From positions 1 to 61,378 of the forward strand of contig CACEMR010000008.1 of NCBI GenBank assembly GCA_902560725.1: 61,378 nucleotides of DNA, read 5' to 3'. Within the stretch, counting starts at the first letter, position 1. Every line of letters begins with the position of its first letter. A program made the position numbers and the translations under genes. Under the pieces are notes generated by a model, which was not told where the DNA came from, did no database searches, and saw only the letters and a list, made by a program, of their open reading frames with translations. This document shows positions 1 through 9,094 of the stretch, in pieces. Source of the stretch: an uncultured Alphaproteobacteria bacterium (GTDB lineage: Bacteria > Pseudomonadota > Alphaproteobacteria > HIMB59 > GCA-002718135).

Positions 1-139
1 GCATTTTAGCATGGGCAATTGAGCCTAAAATATCCTCTTTAAATAAACGCTGATCTACATCTATAGATGCATTTATTTCATCTAAAAGTTTACTAGGACC
101 TTTAGAAAAGTGAACGTTTCTTGACGGATTTTTTTTCAT
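1..139 (-). CDS. argH: Argininosuccinate lyase, N-terminal fragment (runs off left edge)
   Basis: Only the first 46 codons are inside the window. The reverse-strand translation from the ATG at 139 contains NASIDVDQRLFKEDILGSIA followed by HAKM, which matches the conserved start of argininosuccinate lyase (typically FNASIxFDKRLxxQDIxGSxAHAxML). The enzyme splits argininosuccinate into arginine and fumarate in the cytoplasm. The usual MWGGRF opening is replaced by a short lysine-rich lead, so the exact start is not certain. It is transcribed away from the plus-strand operon that begins at 243, and the 103 bases between them should hold both promoters. Confidence 0.8.
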   Translation of the reverse strand, partial: MKKNPSRNVHFSKGPSKLLDEINASIDVDQRLFKEDILGSIAHAKM

Positions 140-242
140 TTTGCGCGCCTATAAGAGATATTTATATTAATTTCCACCCTTATGCTTAAATTATTTTCAT
201 ACTTCAAATTTTTCTTATATAAACCCTGATTTATAGATTGAA

Positions 243-2477
243 ATGAACATCAAAAAAGTAGTTGTAATAGGATCAGGGACTATGGGAAGTGGAATCGCTG
301 CCCAGGTTGCCAATGCTGGAATCGATGTTACTTTATTAGATCTGCCATCTAAAGAAGGATCTAGAAATCAAATAACTGAAAATGCTAAAGAGAAAATTTT
401 AAAATCAAGACCACCACTCTTAGTTGAAAAAGAAAAAGCTAATTTAATCACAACGGGAAATATTGAGGATGATTTTAAAGAAGTTGAAGAAGCTGATTGG
501 GTTGTTGAAGCTGTAGTTGAGAGAATAGATATAAAACATAATATTTATTCTAAAATTCAAGCAGTAAGAAAAAATGAATCAATAATTTCTTCTAACACCT
601 CAACCATACCTCTAAAAATATTATCTGCAAATATGTCTGATGATATGAAAAAAAACTTTTGTATAACACACTTCTTTAATCCTGTTCGTTATATGTCTTT
701 ACTTGAGATTGTTACCGAGCCTATTAATGATGTTAAAAAAATAAATTCTCTTAAGGCATTTTGTGATGAACAACTAGGCAAAGGAGTTATTATTTGTAAT
801 GACACACCTGGCTTTATTGGAAATAGAATTGGTGTTTATGCTATGCAGGTAGCAATGACTGAAGCATTTAAAATGAAAATATCTATAGAGGAAGCAGATG
901 CTATATTTGGAAGACCTATGGGAATTCCCAAAACAGGTATATTTGGTTTGTATGACCTAATTGGTATTGATTTGATGGCAGATGTTTTAAAAAGTTTTAT
1001 TAAAGAATTACCTAAAAGTGATCCATTTCATGAAGTCGCTCAAGAGATTCCGTTAGTTAAAAAATTGATTGATACGGGATATACGGGAAGAAAAGGAAAA
1101 GGTGGTTTTTACAGAATGAATAAAGCTGAAGGGAAAAAAATATTAGAAGCTATAAATTTAGAAACTGGCGAATATCATCAAAGTAAAAAAATTAATCTAG
1201 GATTGGGAGATAAAATAGATATAAAAAAATTAATAGAAAGAGATGATATATATGGCAAATATGCCAATGCAATATTAACTAAAGTTATTCGCTATGCTGC
1301 ATTCCTTATACCCGATGTATCTTCTAAATATATTGATATAGATGATGCACTTAGACTTGGGTTTAATTGGACGGTTGGTCCTTTTGAAATGTTATCAACT
1401 ATTGATGCAAATAGTTTTATTAAAGATAATTTAGATATAAATTATTTTAATAATCTCAAAGACAATTTTATTTTTGAAAAAAGACCAGGTTATCTTGACC
1501 CAAGCATTGATAATTTACGTTCTTTAAAGTTAGAAAAAATATTCAGTAATCCATCTGCTAATGTAAAAAATGCAGGATCCTATCAAATTGTAGAATTTAC
1601 TACAAAAGCTAATGCACTTGATACAGACTCAATGGTTGCATTAAAGGAAGCAACTCAAAATAATAAAAGTACAATTATTATTAATGAAGCAATGCAATTT
1701 TCTGCAGGCGTAAATCTAAATTACGTTATGGATTTTGCTAAAAATAATGAGTGGTCAAAAATTGAAAAATTTATTCTAGATTTCCAACAAACTTGTAAAT
1801 CAATCAAATATGCTGAAAAGCCATTTATATCAGCACCATCTGGTTTAGCAATTGGAGGAGGTTTCGAAGTTGTTCTGCACTGTGATTATTCGGTCTCACA
1901 TACAAATGTTGTTTTAGGTCTTGTTGAGTCTTTAGTAGGATTAATTCCTGCAGGCGGTGGATGTAAAGAAATGTTATGGCGCTGGCTCCAAACACCAGAG
2001 GGCAAAAAAAATTCTGAGTTTGCATCAATGAAAGTTTTTGATCTTATTGGATATGCTATTACCTCTAGCTCACCCAATGAAGCCAAGCCAAACCAATTTT
2101 TTCTTAACAAAGATAAAGTAGTTATTAATAGAGATAGACAGCTTACTACAGCAATTAATTTGATAAACAAAATTGAAAATGATTACACTAAACCAGATCA
2201 GCCAATATTTAGACTTGGTGGAAATTCCGTTAAGGATAAAATGTTTGTAAAACTTGAAAAATTGTACAGTGAAAAGAAAATTATGGAGCATGGTTTAGAA
2301 GTAGGAAAGCAAATAGCTTTTGTTTTGAGCGGCGGTAATACAAATTTAAATTCAGATTTAAGTGAAGATGATCTTTACAATTTGGAACTAGAAGCTTTCA
2401 TGAGACTTATCCAGATGCCTAAGACACAAGAAAGAATAAAACATACATTGGAAACAGGAAAACCATTAGTAAATTAA
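243..2477 (+). CDS. Fused 3-hydroxyacyl-CoA dehydrogenase / enoyl-CoA hydratase (FadN-type)
   Basis: This is a beta-oxidation multienzyme of 744 residues with the dehydrogenase first and the hydratase-fold part last, as in FadN-like proteins and the reverse of FadB/FadJ. The NAD-binding Rossmann loop GSGTMGSGIAA lies at residues 10-20. The dehydrogenase catalytic His is near 143 in THFFNPVRYM, and the C-terminal-domain signature NDTPGFIGNRIG is at 186-197. A crotonase-like stretch near 530-575 includes GLAIGGGFEVVL and LVGLIPAGGG, so the oxyanion-hole region is present. It is the first gene of an operon with an acyl-CoA synthetase (33-base gap), a MetY-type enzyme and a hydrolase. Cytoplasmic. 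The substrate chain cannot be read from sequence. Confidence 0.88.
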   Translation: MNIKKVVVIGSGTMGSGIAAQVANAGIDVTLLDLPSKEGSRNQITENAKEKILKSRPPLLVEKEKANLITTGNIEDDFKEVEEADWVVEAVVERIDIKHNIYSKIQAVRKNESIISSNTSTIPLKILSANMSDDMKKNFCITHFFNPVRYMSLLEIVTEPINDVKKINSLKAFCDEQLGKGVIICNDTPGFIGNRIGVYAMQVAMTEAFKMKISIEEADAIFGRPMGIPKTGIFGLYDLIGIDLMADVLKSFIKELPKSDPFHEVAQEIPLVKKLIDTGYTGRKGKGGFYRMNKAEGKKILEAINLETGEYHQSKKINLGLGDKIDIKKLIERDDIYGKYANAILTKVIRYAAFLIPDVSSKYIDIDDALRLGFNWTVGPFEMLSTIDANSFIKDNLDINYFNNLKDNFIFEKRPGYLDPSIDNLRSLKLEKIFSNPSANVKNAGSYQIVEFTTKANALDTDSMVALKEATQNNKSTIIINEAMQFSAGVNLNYVMDFAKNNEWSKIEKFILDFQQTCKSIKYAEKPFISAPSGLAIGGGFEVVLHCDYSVSHTNVVLGLVESLVGLIPAGGGCKEMLWRWLQTPEGKKNSEFASMKVFDLIGYAITSSSPNEAKPNQFFLNKDKVVINRDRQLTTAINLINKIENDYTKPDQPIFRLGGNSVKDKMFVKLEKLYSEKKIMEHGLEVGKQIAFVLSGGNTNLNSDLSEDDLYNLELEAFMRLIQMPKTQERIKHTLETGKPLVN

Positions 2478-2510
2478 ATTAATTTCTTGTAAGTTAATTG
2501 GAGGTAATAA

Positions 2511-4142
2511 ATGAACAGTTTTGATTCAAATTTAGATAAAAATCCAGCAAATTTTGTACCATTATCACCTTTAAGCTTTATATCTCGTGTTAAAGATATA
2601 TATCCCAATTACGAGTCGCTAATTTATGGTAACAGAAATTATACTTGGATTGAAACTTATAATCGTTGTACAAAGTTTGCAAGTGCATTAACTAAACAAG
2701 GAATAACTAAGGGCAGTACGGTTTCTATTATTGCAGCAAATACACCCGAATTATTTGAAGCACATTATTCAATTCCAATGACAGGTGGTGTTATAAATAC
2801 GATTAATACAAGACTTGATGCTGAAACAATAGCCTATATTTTAGATCATAGTGATGCACAATTATTAATTACAGATACTCAATTTTCACCGACGATGAAA
2901 AAAGCTCTAGAAATATATGGCAAAAAGATTCCAATTATTGATATTCATGATGATCAGGCAGCTTTCAAAGAAGGTGAAGGACAAAGAATTGGTAATTGGA
3001 CATACGAAGAATTTCTTGAATTAGGAGATGATAATTTTAATTGGTCGTTACCCGCAGATGAGTGGCAAGCAATTTCCTTAAGCTATACATCAGGCACAAC
3101 TGGAAAACCTAAAGGTGTTGTTTATCACCATCGTGGTTCCTATTTAATGTCGACAGGTAGTGTTACCGCATGGAATATGCCTAATAAATTAACTTTTCTA
3201 TATACCGTGCCAATGTTTCATTGTAATGGATGGGGATATCCATGGACTGCTGCACTAATACACGCAAAGATTATTTGTTGTCGTTATATCGTTGCAAAAG
3301 ATATTTATAATTTAATTGATAAACATAAAGTTACTCATTTTGGAGGAGCTCCAATAGTATTAAGTTTAATTGCTAACGCAGATGAAAAAGACAAGAAAGA
3401 TATAAAACATAAAGTTTTTGTTTTGACAGCTGGCGCACCTCCAACAAGTGCTATTTTGGAAAAAATGGACAATCTTGGTTTTGAGGTAATGCATGTTTAT
3501 GGTTTAACTGAAACATACGGACATATTCTTCAGTGTGCATGGAATGAAGAATGGAATAATTATACAAATTCTGAAAAAGCTGAGGTCAAGGCGAGGCAAG
3601 GAGTTCGTTATCCAAACACTGAAGAAGTATGTGTAGCTGATCCCGAAACTTATAAACCTGTTCCAATGGATGGAGAGACTATGGGTGAAATTCTTATAAG
3701 AGGAAATATAGTCATGAAGGGTTATTATAAAAATAAGGAATCTACGGAAACTTCAATGAAAGAAGGTTGGTTTCATTCAGGTGATCTGGCAGTTGTTTAC
3801 CCTGATGGATATATTCAGATTAAAGATCGTTCGAAAGATATTATAATTTCTGGTGGTGAAAATATCTCATCAGTAGAAGTTGAAAATGTTGTAGCAAAAC
3901 ATCCAGCAGTCTCATTGGTTGCAGTTGTGGCTAAACCGGATGAAAAATGGGGTGAAACACCATGTGCTTTTGTAGAATTAGCACCGGGTAAAAATGCCAC
4001 AGAGGAGGAAGTTATTCAATTTTGTAAAGAAAATATGGCTGGATTTAAGAGGCCAAAAAATGTAATCTTTGGTGAATTACCAAAAACATCAACAGGAAAG
4101 ATACAAAAATTTGAATTAAGAAAAAAAGCAAAGGAGATTTAA
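2511..4142 (+). CDS. Acyl-CoA synthetase (AMP-forming; DmdB/medium-chain type)
   Basis: An ANL-superfamily adenylating enzyme that activates a carboxylic acid to its CoA thioester with ATP. The P-loop SYTSGTTGKPKGV is at residues 191-203, the YGLTETYG motif is near 330, GWFHSGD is near 425, and the adenylation lysine is K530 in PKTSTGKIQKF. Length (543) and the motif MFHCNGWGYPW place it in the clade with medium-chain acyl-CoA ligases and the methylmercaptopropionate-CoA ligase DmdB. A GGAGG ribosome site precedes the ATG. It ends one base before the MetY-type gene, so the two are co-transcribed. That pairing makes a sulfur-containing acid a reasonable guess for the substrate, but ordinary fatty or aromatic acids are equally possible. 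Confidence 0.85.
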   Translation: MNSFDSNLDKNPANFVPLSPLSFISRVKDIYPNYESLIYGNRNYTWIETYNRCTKFASALTKQGITKGSTVSIIAANTPELFEAHYSIPMTGGVINTINTRLDAETIAYILDHSDAQLLITDTQFSPTMKKALEIYGKKIPIIDIHDDQAAFKEGEGQRIGNWTYEEFLELGDDNFNWSLPADEWQAISLSYTSGTTGKPKGVVYHHRGSYLMSTGSVTAWNMPNKLTFLYTVPMFHCNGWGYPWTAALIHAKIICCRYIVAKDIYNLIDKHKVTHFGGAPIVLSLIANADEKDKKDIKHKVFVLTAGAPPTSAILEKMDNLGFEVMHVYGLTETYGHILQCAWNEEWNNYTNSEKAEVKARQGVRYPNTEEVCVADPETYKPVPMDGETMGEILIRGNIVMKGYYKNKESTETSMKEGWFHSGDLAVVYPDGYIQIKDRSKDIIISGGENISSVEVENVVAKHPAVSLVAVVAKPDEKWGETPCAFVELAPGKNATEEEVIQFCKENMAGFKRPKNVIFGELPKTSTGKIQKFELRKKAKEI

Positions 4143-4143
4143 T

Positions 4144-5454
4144 ATGGACCCAAAAACTTACAAATTTGATACTCTAAGTTTGCATGCTGGATATATGCCG
4201 AGTAAAAATGCAGGCTCAAGACAAGTGCCTATATATCAAACAACATCCTACATGTTTGACGATGTTGATCATGCAGCAGCATTATTTAATTTGGAGCGAG
4301 GTGGGCATATATATAGTCGAATTTCCAATCCAACAGTTCAAGTTTTAGAAGAACGTGTTGCAGCTTTAGAAGGTGGAACAGCTGCATTAGCTACAGCTTC
4401 AGGCATGAGTGCTATCTTTTTAACTATTATGACATTATGTAATGCCGGTGATCATGTAGTCGTATCTTCTCAATTATATGGTGGAACAGTGAATTTATTT
4501 CGTTTAACTCTTCCTAAATTTGGAATTAACGCAACTTTTGTTAAGCCTAGAGATACAGAGGGATTTAAAAAAGCAATTCAGAAAAACACTAAATGTATTT
4601 ATGGAGAATTAGTTGGTAATCCGGGAAATGAATTAATGAATTTACCAGAAATATCGAATATTGCTCATGAAGCTGGAATCCCTGTTGTAATTGATAGTAC
4701 TTATCAAACTCCATATTTATTTAAACCATTGGAAAATGGTGCAGATTTTGTTGTCCACTCTCTTACTAAATGGATGGCAGGTCATGGATCATCAATGGCT
4801 GGGATTTTAGTTGAAGGAGGAAAATTTGACTTTTTAAAGACTGATAAATTTCCCACTATGACTGACCCCTATGAAGGATATCACGGTTTATCTTTTGCAG
4901 AAGAGTTTGGTCCAGTAGCTTTTACAATGAAAGCAAGAGCTGAAGGAATGAGGGACATGGGTCCTTGTTTAAGTCCGCAAAATGCATGGAATGTTTTACA
5001 AGGAATCGAAACTCTTTCAGTAAGAATGGAAAAGCATTGCTCGAATGCATTAAAGATGGTTGAATACTTAAGTAGTCACGAAAGCGTAGCTTGGGTTTCT
5101 CATGCAAGTTTAAAAGACAATCCAGATTACGAATTAGCAAAGAAACTACTACCAAAAGGTACAGGTTCAATGATTGCTTTCGGGATTAAAGGTGGAAAAG
5201 AAGCTGGAGCCGCATTTATTGATAATGTTAAATTAGCCTCTCATTTAGCAAATGTTGGTGATACTAGAACACTAGTTATACATCCAGCATCTGCTACACA
5301 TTCACAAATGGACGAAGCGACTTTAAAATTAGCAAATATGTCTCATGATATGATTAGATTATCTGTCGGAATAGAAGATATTGAAGATATTATAAATGAT
5401 TTTGAGGATGGTTTTCGAGCTGCCAAAAAACCAAGACTTGTCGCTAATAAATGA
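4144..5454 (+). CDS. metY: O-acetylhomoserine sulfhydrylase (Cys/Met metabolism PLP enzyme)
   Basis: A PLP-dependent enzyme that replaces the acetyl group of O-acetylhomoserine with sulfide or methanethiol to give homocysteine or methionine. The N-terminus FDTLSLHAG and the PLP-site segment HSLTKWMAGHGSSMAG (Schiff-base lysine K209; cofactor Asp at 184 in VVIDSTYQTP) are characteristic. Its 436 residues match MetY rather than the shorter MetB/MetC. It starts one base after the acyl-CoA synthetase stop and overlaps the following hydrolase by four bases (ATGA), so translation is probably coupled. Placement inside a beta-oxidation operon instead of a methionine operon suggests that it captures a reduced sulfur compound released there; that is inference. 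Confidence 0.88.
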   Translation: MDPKTYKFDTLSLHAGYMPSKNAGSRQVPIYQTTSYMFDDVDHAAALFNLERGGHIYSRISNPTVQVLEERVAALEGGTAALATASGMSAIFLTIMTLCNAGDHVVVSSQLYGGTVNLFRLTLPKFGINATFVKPRDTEGFKKAIQKNTKCIYGELVGNPGNELMNLPEISNIAHEAGIPVVIDSTYQTPYLFKPLENGADFVVHSLTKWMAGHGSSMAGILVEGGKFDFLKTDKFPTMTDPYEGYHGLSFAEEFGPVAFTMKARAEGMRDMGPCLSPQNAWNVLQGIETLSVRMEKHCSNALKMVEYLSSHESVAWVSHASLKDNPDYELAKKLLPKGTGSMIAFGIKGGKEAGAAFIDNVKLASHLANVGDTRTLVIHPASATHSQMDEATLKLANMSHDMIRLSVGIEDIEDIINDFEDGFRAAKKPRLVANK

Positions 5455-6260
5455 AGTTTAAAGTAAATAATAAAGAGGTTTTTGCTTCTACTGGTGGTAG
5501 GCCTTTTGATAAAAAGAAACCTCTTATTATTTTTATCCATGGAAGTGGATTGAGTCACATCACTTGGGTTTTACAGACTCGATATTTTGCTTTTCATGGT
5601 TATAGTGTTTTAGCAATTGATCTACCGGCTCACGGTTATTCTGAAGGACCTGCTTTAGAGTCTATTGAAGAACAAGGTAAGTGGATTTCAGATGTTATGG
5701 ACTCACTCGAAATGAAAGAAGCATCTTTAGTAGGACACTCACAAGGATGTTTAGTTGTTTTGGAATGTGCATCACAATTCCCAGAAAAAATTAAATCTAT
5801 TGGTTTAATGGGAGGAGCGGGAGCGATTCCTATGAATCCAGAACTTTTGGATTTAGCAGAAAAAGGAGATCCTAAAGCTGTATTGCTAATGATGGATTGG
5901 GCTCATGGCCCGGCTGGACATTTTGGGGGGCATCCGGTACCAGGACTTCATCACATGAATTTAGGAGGATCAATAGTAATTAATGGATCAGTTAAAAACG
6001 CTCTTGGTGTTGATTTTAGAGCATGTGATAATTACAAAAATGGTTTTGAAGCTGCAAAAAAAATACAATGTCCTGCGATAAATATTCTCGGTGATAGAGA
6101 TAAAATGTGTCCTATAAACGAAGGTAAAAAATTAGCGGAAAATATTGAAAATTCTGAAGTAGAAATAATAGAAAATTGTGGACATATGATATTGCTTGAA
6201 GAGGCAGGGCAATCACTGGAAATTTTAAAGAAGTTTATAAGAAAAAATCATCCAGCATAA
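5451..6260 (+). CDS. Alpha/beta hydrolase
   Basis: A 269-residue cytoplasmic hydrolase of the alpha/beta fold. The nucleophile elbow GHSQG places the serine at 97, the acid residue is likely in NILGDRD (residues 211-217), and the catalytic His is near 245 in NCGHMILLEEAG. An HGSG oxyanion-type motif lies at 30-33. The start overlaps the metY stop by four bases, so it belongs to the same operon. It could be a thioesterase or an esterase removing an end product of the pathway, but the fold is too general to name a substrate. No signal peptide is seen. Confidence 0.8.
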   Translation: MKFKVNNKEVFASTGGRPFDKKKPLIIFIHGSGLSHITWVLQTRYFAFHGYSVLAIDLPAHGYSEGPALESIEEQGKWISDVMDSLEMKEASLVGHSQGCLVVLECASQFPEKIKSIGLMGGAGAIPMNPELLDLAEKGDPKAVLLMMDWAHGPAGHFGGHPVPGLHHMNLGGSIVINGSVKNALGVDFRACDNYKNGFEAAKKIQCPAINILGDRDKMCPINEGKKLAENIENSEVEIIENCGHMILLEEAGQSLEILKKFIRKNHPA

Positions 6261-6280
6261 ATTATACTTAAAATACTAAC

Positions 6281-6463
6281 TTATTTATTTACAGGCTTAT
6301 CAGGTCTAGTTAGTTCTTCTAACTTTTTCATCTCTTCTTCTTGCTTTAAACGTTCAAGCTCTTCACGTTTTTTTTTACGTTCTTCCGCTTTCATTTTAAG
6401 CTTTAATTCTTTTTGCATTTTGCGGTCTCCCGCTTTAGATTTATGATTAAAATGAATGCCCAT
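6281..6463 (-). CDS. Small charged hypothetical protein
   Basis: A 60-residue protein made almost entirely of Lys, Glu, Arg and Leu after an opening MGIHFNHKSKAGDRKMQ. The middle (residues 18-50) is predicted to be one long charged helix, possibly a coiled coil. No known domain is recognised. It is convergent with the hydrolase gene and 51 bases downstream of the HIG1-like gene on the same strand. Its regular composition and position between genes favour a real gene over chance. Confidence 0.55.
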   Translation of the reverse strand: MGIHFNHKSKAGDRKMQKELKLKMKAEERKKKREELERLKQEEEMKKLEELTRPDKPVNK

Positions 6464-6514
6464 AACTTAATTCTTATACTAAATATTCAAAGTATTTTCT
6501 AGTATCTAAATCTG

Positions 6515-6709
6515 CTAATTTCTTGCTAACCAGATAATAATCACAAATACGAGCAAAGCAATAGCCTGAAACAAAACCCTTAAACGCATTAGTTTATTAC
6601 TATGATTTTTATTTAATTTACCATTAATAGCCATTGCAACGACGCCAATCACAACAACAGCCAGAGTTGCCGCCATAAAAAGAACTAGAATTATTTGCAT
6701 AGTACCCAT
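6515..6709 (-). CDS. HIG1-domain (twin-helix) small membrane protein
   Basis: A 64-residue protein with two hydrophobic helices (about residues 4-28 and 45-62) separated by a short basic loop. The segment KLMRLRVLFQAIALLVFVII matches the bacterial HIG1_N/hypoxia-induced-protein family, small inner-membrane proteins common in alphaproteobacteria and thought to associate with respiratory complexes. The second methionine (residue 4) is an alternative start. It is divergent from the esterase gene with only 29 bases between them. Confidence 0.7.
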   Translation of the reverse strand: MGTMQIILVLFMAATLAVVVIGVVAMAINGKLNKNHSNKLMRLRVLFQAIALLVFVIIIWLARN

Positions 6710-6738
6710 ATTTATATTGTATATAAAACTTTTCTTGA

Positions 6739-7443
6739 ATGAAGCAAGAATTCATACATAAGGTTTTTATGGATAATCTTTTAACTGGCCCATCAATATC
6801 TAAGCATGATCATCCAAAAAAATTAATGATTATGCTTCATGGATATGGTGATAATGCTGCAAACTTCATACACTTAGCTGAACCTCTAGATTTAGATAAT
6901 TGGGAAATGCATTATGTTGCTTTGAATGCCCCAAGTATTATGCCCGGTAATCCTATGGGTTATCAATGGTTTGATTTATATGTAAATGGTATTTACATTT
7001 CTGATTTAGGTGAAAAAGAATATAATCTTATTAAAAAAATAATTTCAGATAACGTAGCTAAAATTACAAATACAATTTCTTTAATTTTAGAAAATTTGAA
7101 ATTAGAAATGAAAGATTGTTTTGTAATGGGATTTTCTCAAGGTGGTATTATGGCTTTTGAATTAGGAAGATCACTTACAAAAAGTTTAGGTGGTATAGGT
7201 ATTATTTCATCAAGAATAATTAAAAAAAATGAAAAACCTAATCGAATATTTCAACAAACACCAATTTTTATATCACATGGTGGTCAAGATGATGTGTTGC
7301 CAATTTCAAATTTTAATCAGTCATTAGAGATTTTAAATAAAAATAATTTGAATTTTGAGTCTCATCTTATAGAAAAAGATACTCACACAATATCACCAAA
7401 TACAATAAAATTATTTCAAGAATTTATAAAAAAAAATATTTAA
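6739..7443 (+). CDS. Phospholipase/carboxylesterase family alpha/beta hydrolase
   Basis: A 234-residue esterase of the Abhydrolase_2 (YpfH/carboxylesterase) family. It has the opening motif MLHGYGDNAANF near residue 32, the nucleophile elbow GFSQGG with Ser133, an Asp near 185 in HGGQDDVLP, and a His near 216 in DTHTISP, giving a complete catalytic triad. No signal peptide, so probably cytoplasmic. It stands alone between a divergent HIG1-like gene and the HNH gene. The substrate is not indicated by context. Confidence 0.8.
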   Translation: MKQEFIHKVFMDNLLTGPSISKHDHPKKLMIMLHGYGDNAANFIHLAEPLDLDNWEMHYVALNAPSIMPGNPMGYQWFDLYVNGIYISDLGEKEYNLIKKIISDNVAKITNTISLILENLKLEMKDCFVMGFSQGGIMAFELGRSLTKSLGGIGIISSRIIKKNEKPNRIFQQTPIFISHGGQDDVLPISNFNQSLEILNKNNLNFESHLIEKDTHTISPNTIKLFQEFIKKNI

Positions 7444-7507
7444 TGTAATCGAATCATCATATTATAGTATTTATTATATATTATGACTTGGGTGAGTAGA
7501 AAATAAA

Positions 7508-8062
7508 ATGACTGCATTTCAAAATCCAGCACTGGTACTTAATGCGGATTTTCGACCACTTTCCTATTATCCTCTATCACTTTGCTCTTGGCAAGATGCA
7601 ATTAAAGCAGTTTTTTTAGAAAGGGTTTCAGTAATCGAAAGTTATGATAAAGATGTTCATTCTCCAAATTTAACATTTAAACTTCCTAGCGTAATTGCCT
7701 TAAAAGACTATATTACACCACAACGAAGACCTGCTTTTACAAGATTTAATGTTTTTCTTAGAGACAATTTTACATGTCAGTATTGTACCAAACGTTTTCC
7801 TGCTAGTGAGTTAACATTTGATCACTTAGTTCCAAAATGTTTAAATGGAAAAACTACATGGGAAAATGTTGTATCTGCTTGTACAACTTGTAATCTTAAA
7901 AAAGGAAGAAAATTAATTCAAAATACTGACATGAAATTATACAAAAAACCATTAAGACCGTCATCAATGCAACTGCAAAACAATGGTAGAAATTTTCCGC
8001 CCAATTATCTTCACGAAACATGGAGAGATTATTTGTATTGGGATGCAGAACTAGTAAACTAA
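7508..8062 (+). CDS. HNH endonuclease family protein
   Basis: A 184-residue protein with a zinc-ribbon HNH core: C90-x-x-C93 in FTCQYC, the DH pair at 105-106 in LTFDHLVPK, N120 in TWENVV, and C125-x-x-C128. The N-terminal part (NPALVLNADFRPL) matches the stand-alone HNH proteins found as conserved single genes in alphaproteobacteria and cyanobacteria rather than restriction or homing nucleases. Nothing nearby suggests a mobile element. The stop overlaps the convergent coq7 stop by four bases. Confidence 0.82.
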   Translation: MTAFQNPALVLNADFRPLSYYPLSLCSWQDAIKAVFLERVSVIESYDKDVHSPNLTFKLPSVIALKDYITPQRRPAFTRFNVFLRDNFTCQYCTKRFPASELTFDHLVPKCLNGKTTWENVVSACTTCNLKKGRKLIQNTDMKLYKKPLRPSSMQLQNNGRNFPPNYLHETWRDYLYWDAELVN

Positions 8063-8628
8063 ACTTTTTTAGAAATAGCAATTGCTGTTTTACAACCTAG
8101 CTCAATGAATTTTGTCATTATTCTATAACCTGGAGCATTTTCAGCATCATGCTCTATTCCAATATCATGATGCTCTAACTCATCATCTCTAAATTTTGAA
8201 ATAGTTTTTTTTAGCTCTTTGTGATCATCTTCTAATAGCTCTAGTTGTTCTTGATAATGCTCTCCAATTACTTTTTCAACTGCTACAGTGCAAGCCATTG
8301 CAGCTTTCTCACCAATTAGTGCGGTAGATGCTCCAAGTGCAAAACCTGCAATATTCCAAACTGGGAGAAGAGCAGTAGGTCTTACTTTGTGCTCAATAAT
8401 AAGATCATTAAATTTATCTATATGCTCTTGTTCTTGGTCAGCCATATGCTGAATAGTCTTTCCAATTTTGGAGTCTTTTCCAAAAATGGCAATTTGACCA
8501 TCATAAATTTTTGTCGCTCCATATTCACCTGCATGGTCTACTCTAATAATTTCCTCAAGAATTTGACGATTAGTTTTAATTTTACTTTTATTAGTTTTTT
8601 TTGAGCTAGTTTTTTTCTTTTTTGCCAT
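8059..8628 (-). CDS. coq7: Demethoxyubiquinone hydroxylase (Coq7 family)
   Basis: A di-iron hydroxylase for the last hydroxylation of the ubiquinone ring. The ligand motifs appear in order: IRVDHAGEYGA, DQEQEHIDKF, VEKVIGEHYQEQL and DELEHHDIG. The ATG at 8628 (MAKKKKTSSKK) is chosen over an upstream in-frame ATG at 8661, because the longer form adds residues overlapping dsbB and lacks a ribosome site. The lysine-rich N-terminal tail is normal for marine alphaproteobacterial versions. It follows dsbB with a short overlap and is convergent with the HNH gene. Its presence indicates aerobic respiration with ubiquinone. Confidence 0.9.
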   Translation of the reverse strand: MAKKKKTSSKKTNKSKIKTNRQILEEIIRVDHAGEYGATKIYDGQIAIFGKDSKIGKTIQHMADQEQEHIDKFNDLIIEHKVRPTALLPVWNIAGFALGASTALIGEKAAMACTVAVEKVIGEHYQEQLELLEDDHKELKKTISKFRDDELEHHDIGIEHDAENAPGYRIMTKFIELGCKTAIAISKKV

Positions 8629-9094
8629 AGTATTTATAAATATATAGTGCATTAATAACAAATATTAACAATAAAACTATGGTATTAAGTGTAGCAGCAG
8701 ATATGCCAAAAAAAGACCAAATAACTTCATCACAAGCTATTACCTCTTTGTTAAAAATTTGTTTTTTTAATTCATTTGTGTTTGAAGATACAGAAAGGCC
8801 TGAAGAACAGCCAGCTGGACCTTTGAATAATTTGTTTTCAACTCCTACATGCCATACAGAATAAAAAATTCCATATATTGATCCTAATTGTATTAAAAAA
8901 GACAAATACAATCTGTAAAAAGGTAGAATGAACAGAGCTATAAAAGACAATAGAATAAATAAATAATACGGGTGTCTTTGTTTAAGGCATAATTCACAAG
9001 GCTGAAGATTATAAAAAAATTCTGCTATAAGAGCTAAGCTTATTGAAACTATACTTATAGCCAATAAAATATAATGCCATTTTATTAAAATCAT
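8606..9094 (-). CDS. dsbB: Disulfide bond formation protein B
   Basis: A 162-residue inner-membrane protein with about four transmembrane helices that reoxidises DsbA and passes electrons to quinone. The first redox pair is C33/C36 in QPCELCLKQRHPYY; the second periplasmic pair is C96 (GPAGCSSGL) and C121 (EVIACDEV). Its start overlaps the yqaA stop by four bases and its end overlaps the coq7 start, so yqaA-dsbB-coq7 is one transcription unit. Confidence 0.9.
   Translation of the reverse strand: MILIKWHYILLAISIVSISLALIAEFFYNLQPCELCLKQRHPYYLFILLSFIALFILPFYRLYLSFLIQLGSIYGIFYSVWHVGVENKLFKGPAGCSSGLSVSSNTNELKKQIFNKEVIACDEVIWSFFGISAATLNTIVLLLIFVINALYIYKYYGKKEKN

Noticed and set aside
7508-8062. 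HNH gene as part of a homing or restriction system
   Set aside because: It is a lone gene with no methylase, intron or recombinase; its type is a conserved chromosomal single gene.
8629-8661. Longer coq7 start at 8661
   Set aside because: It adds 11 hydrophobic residues inside dsbB with no ribosome site; the lysine-rich MAKKKK start is typical of the family.
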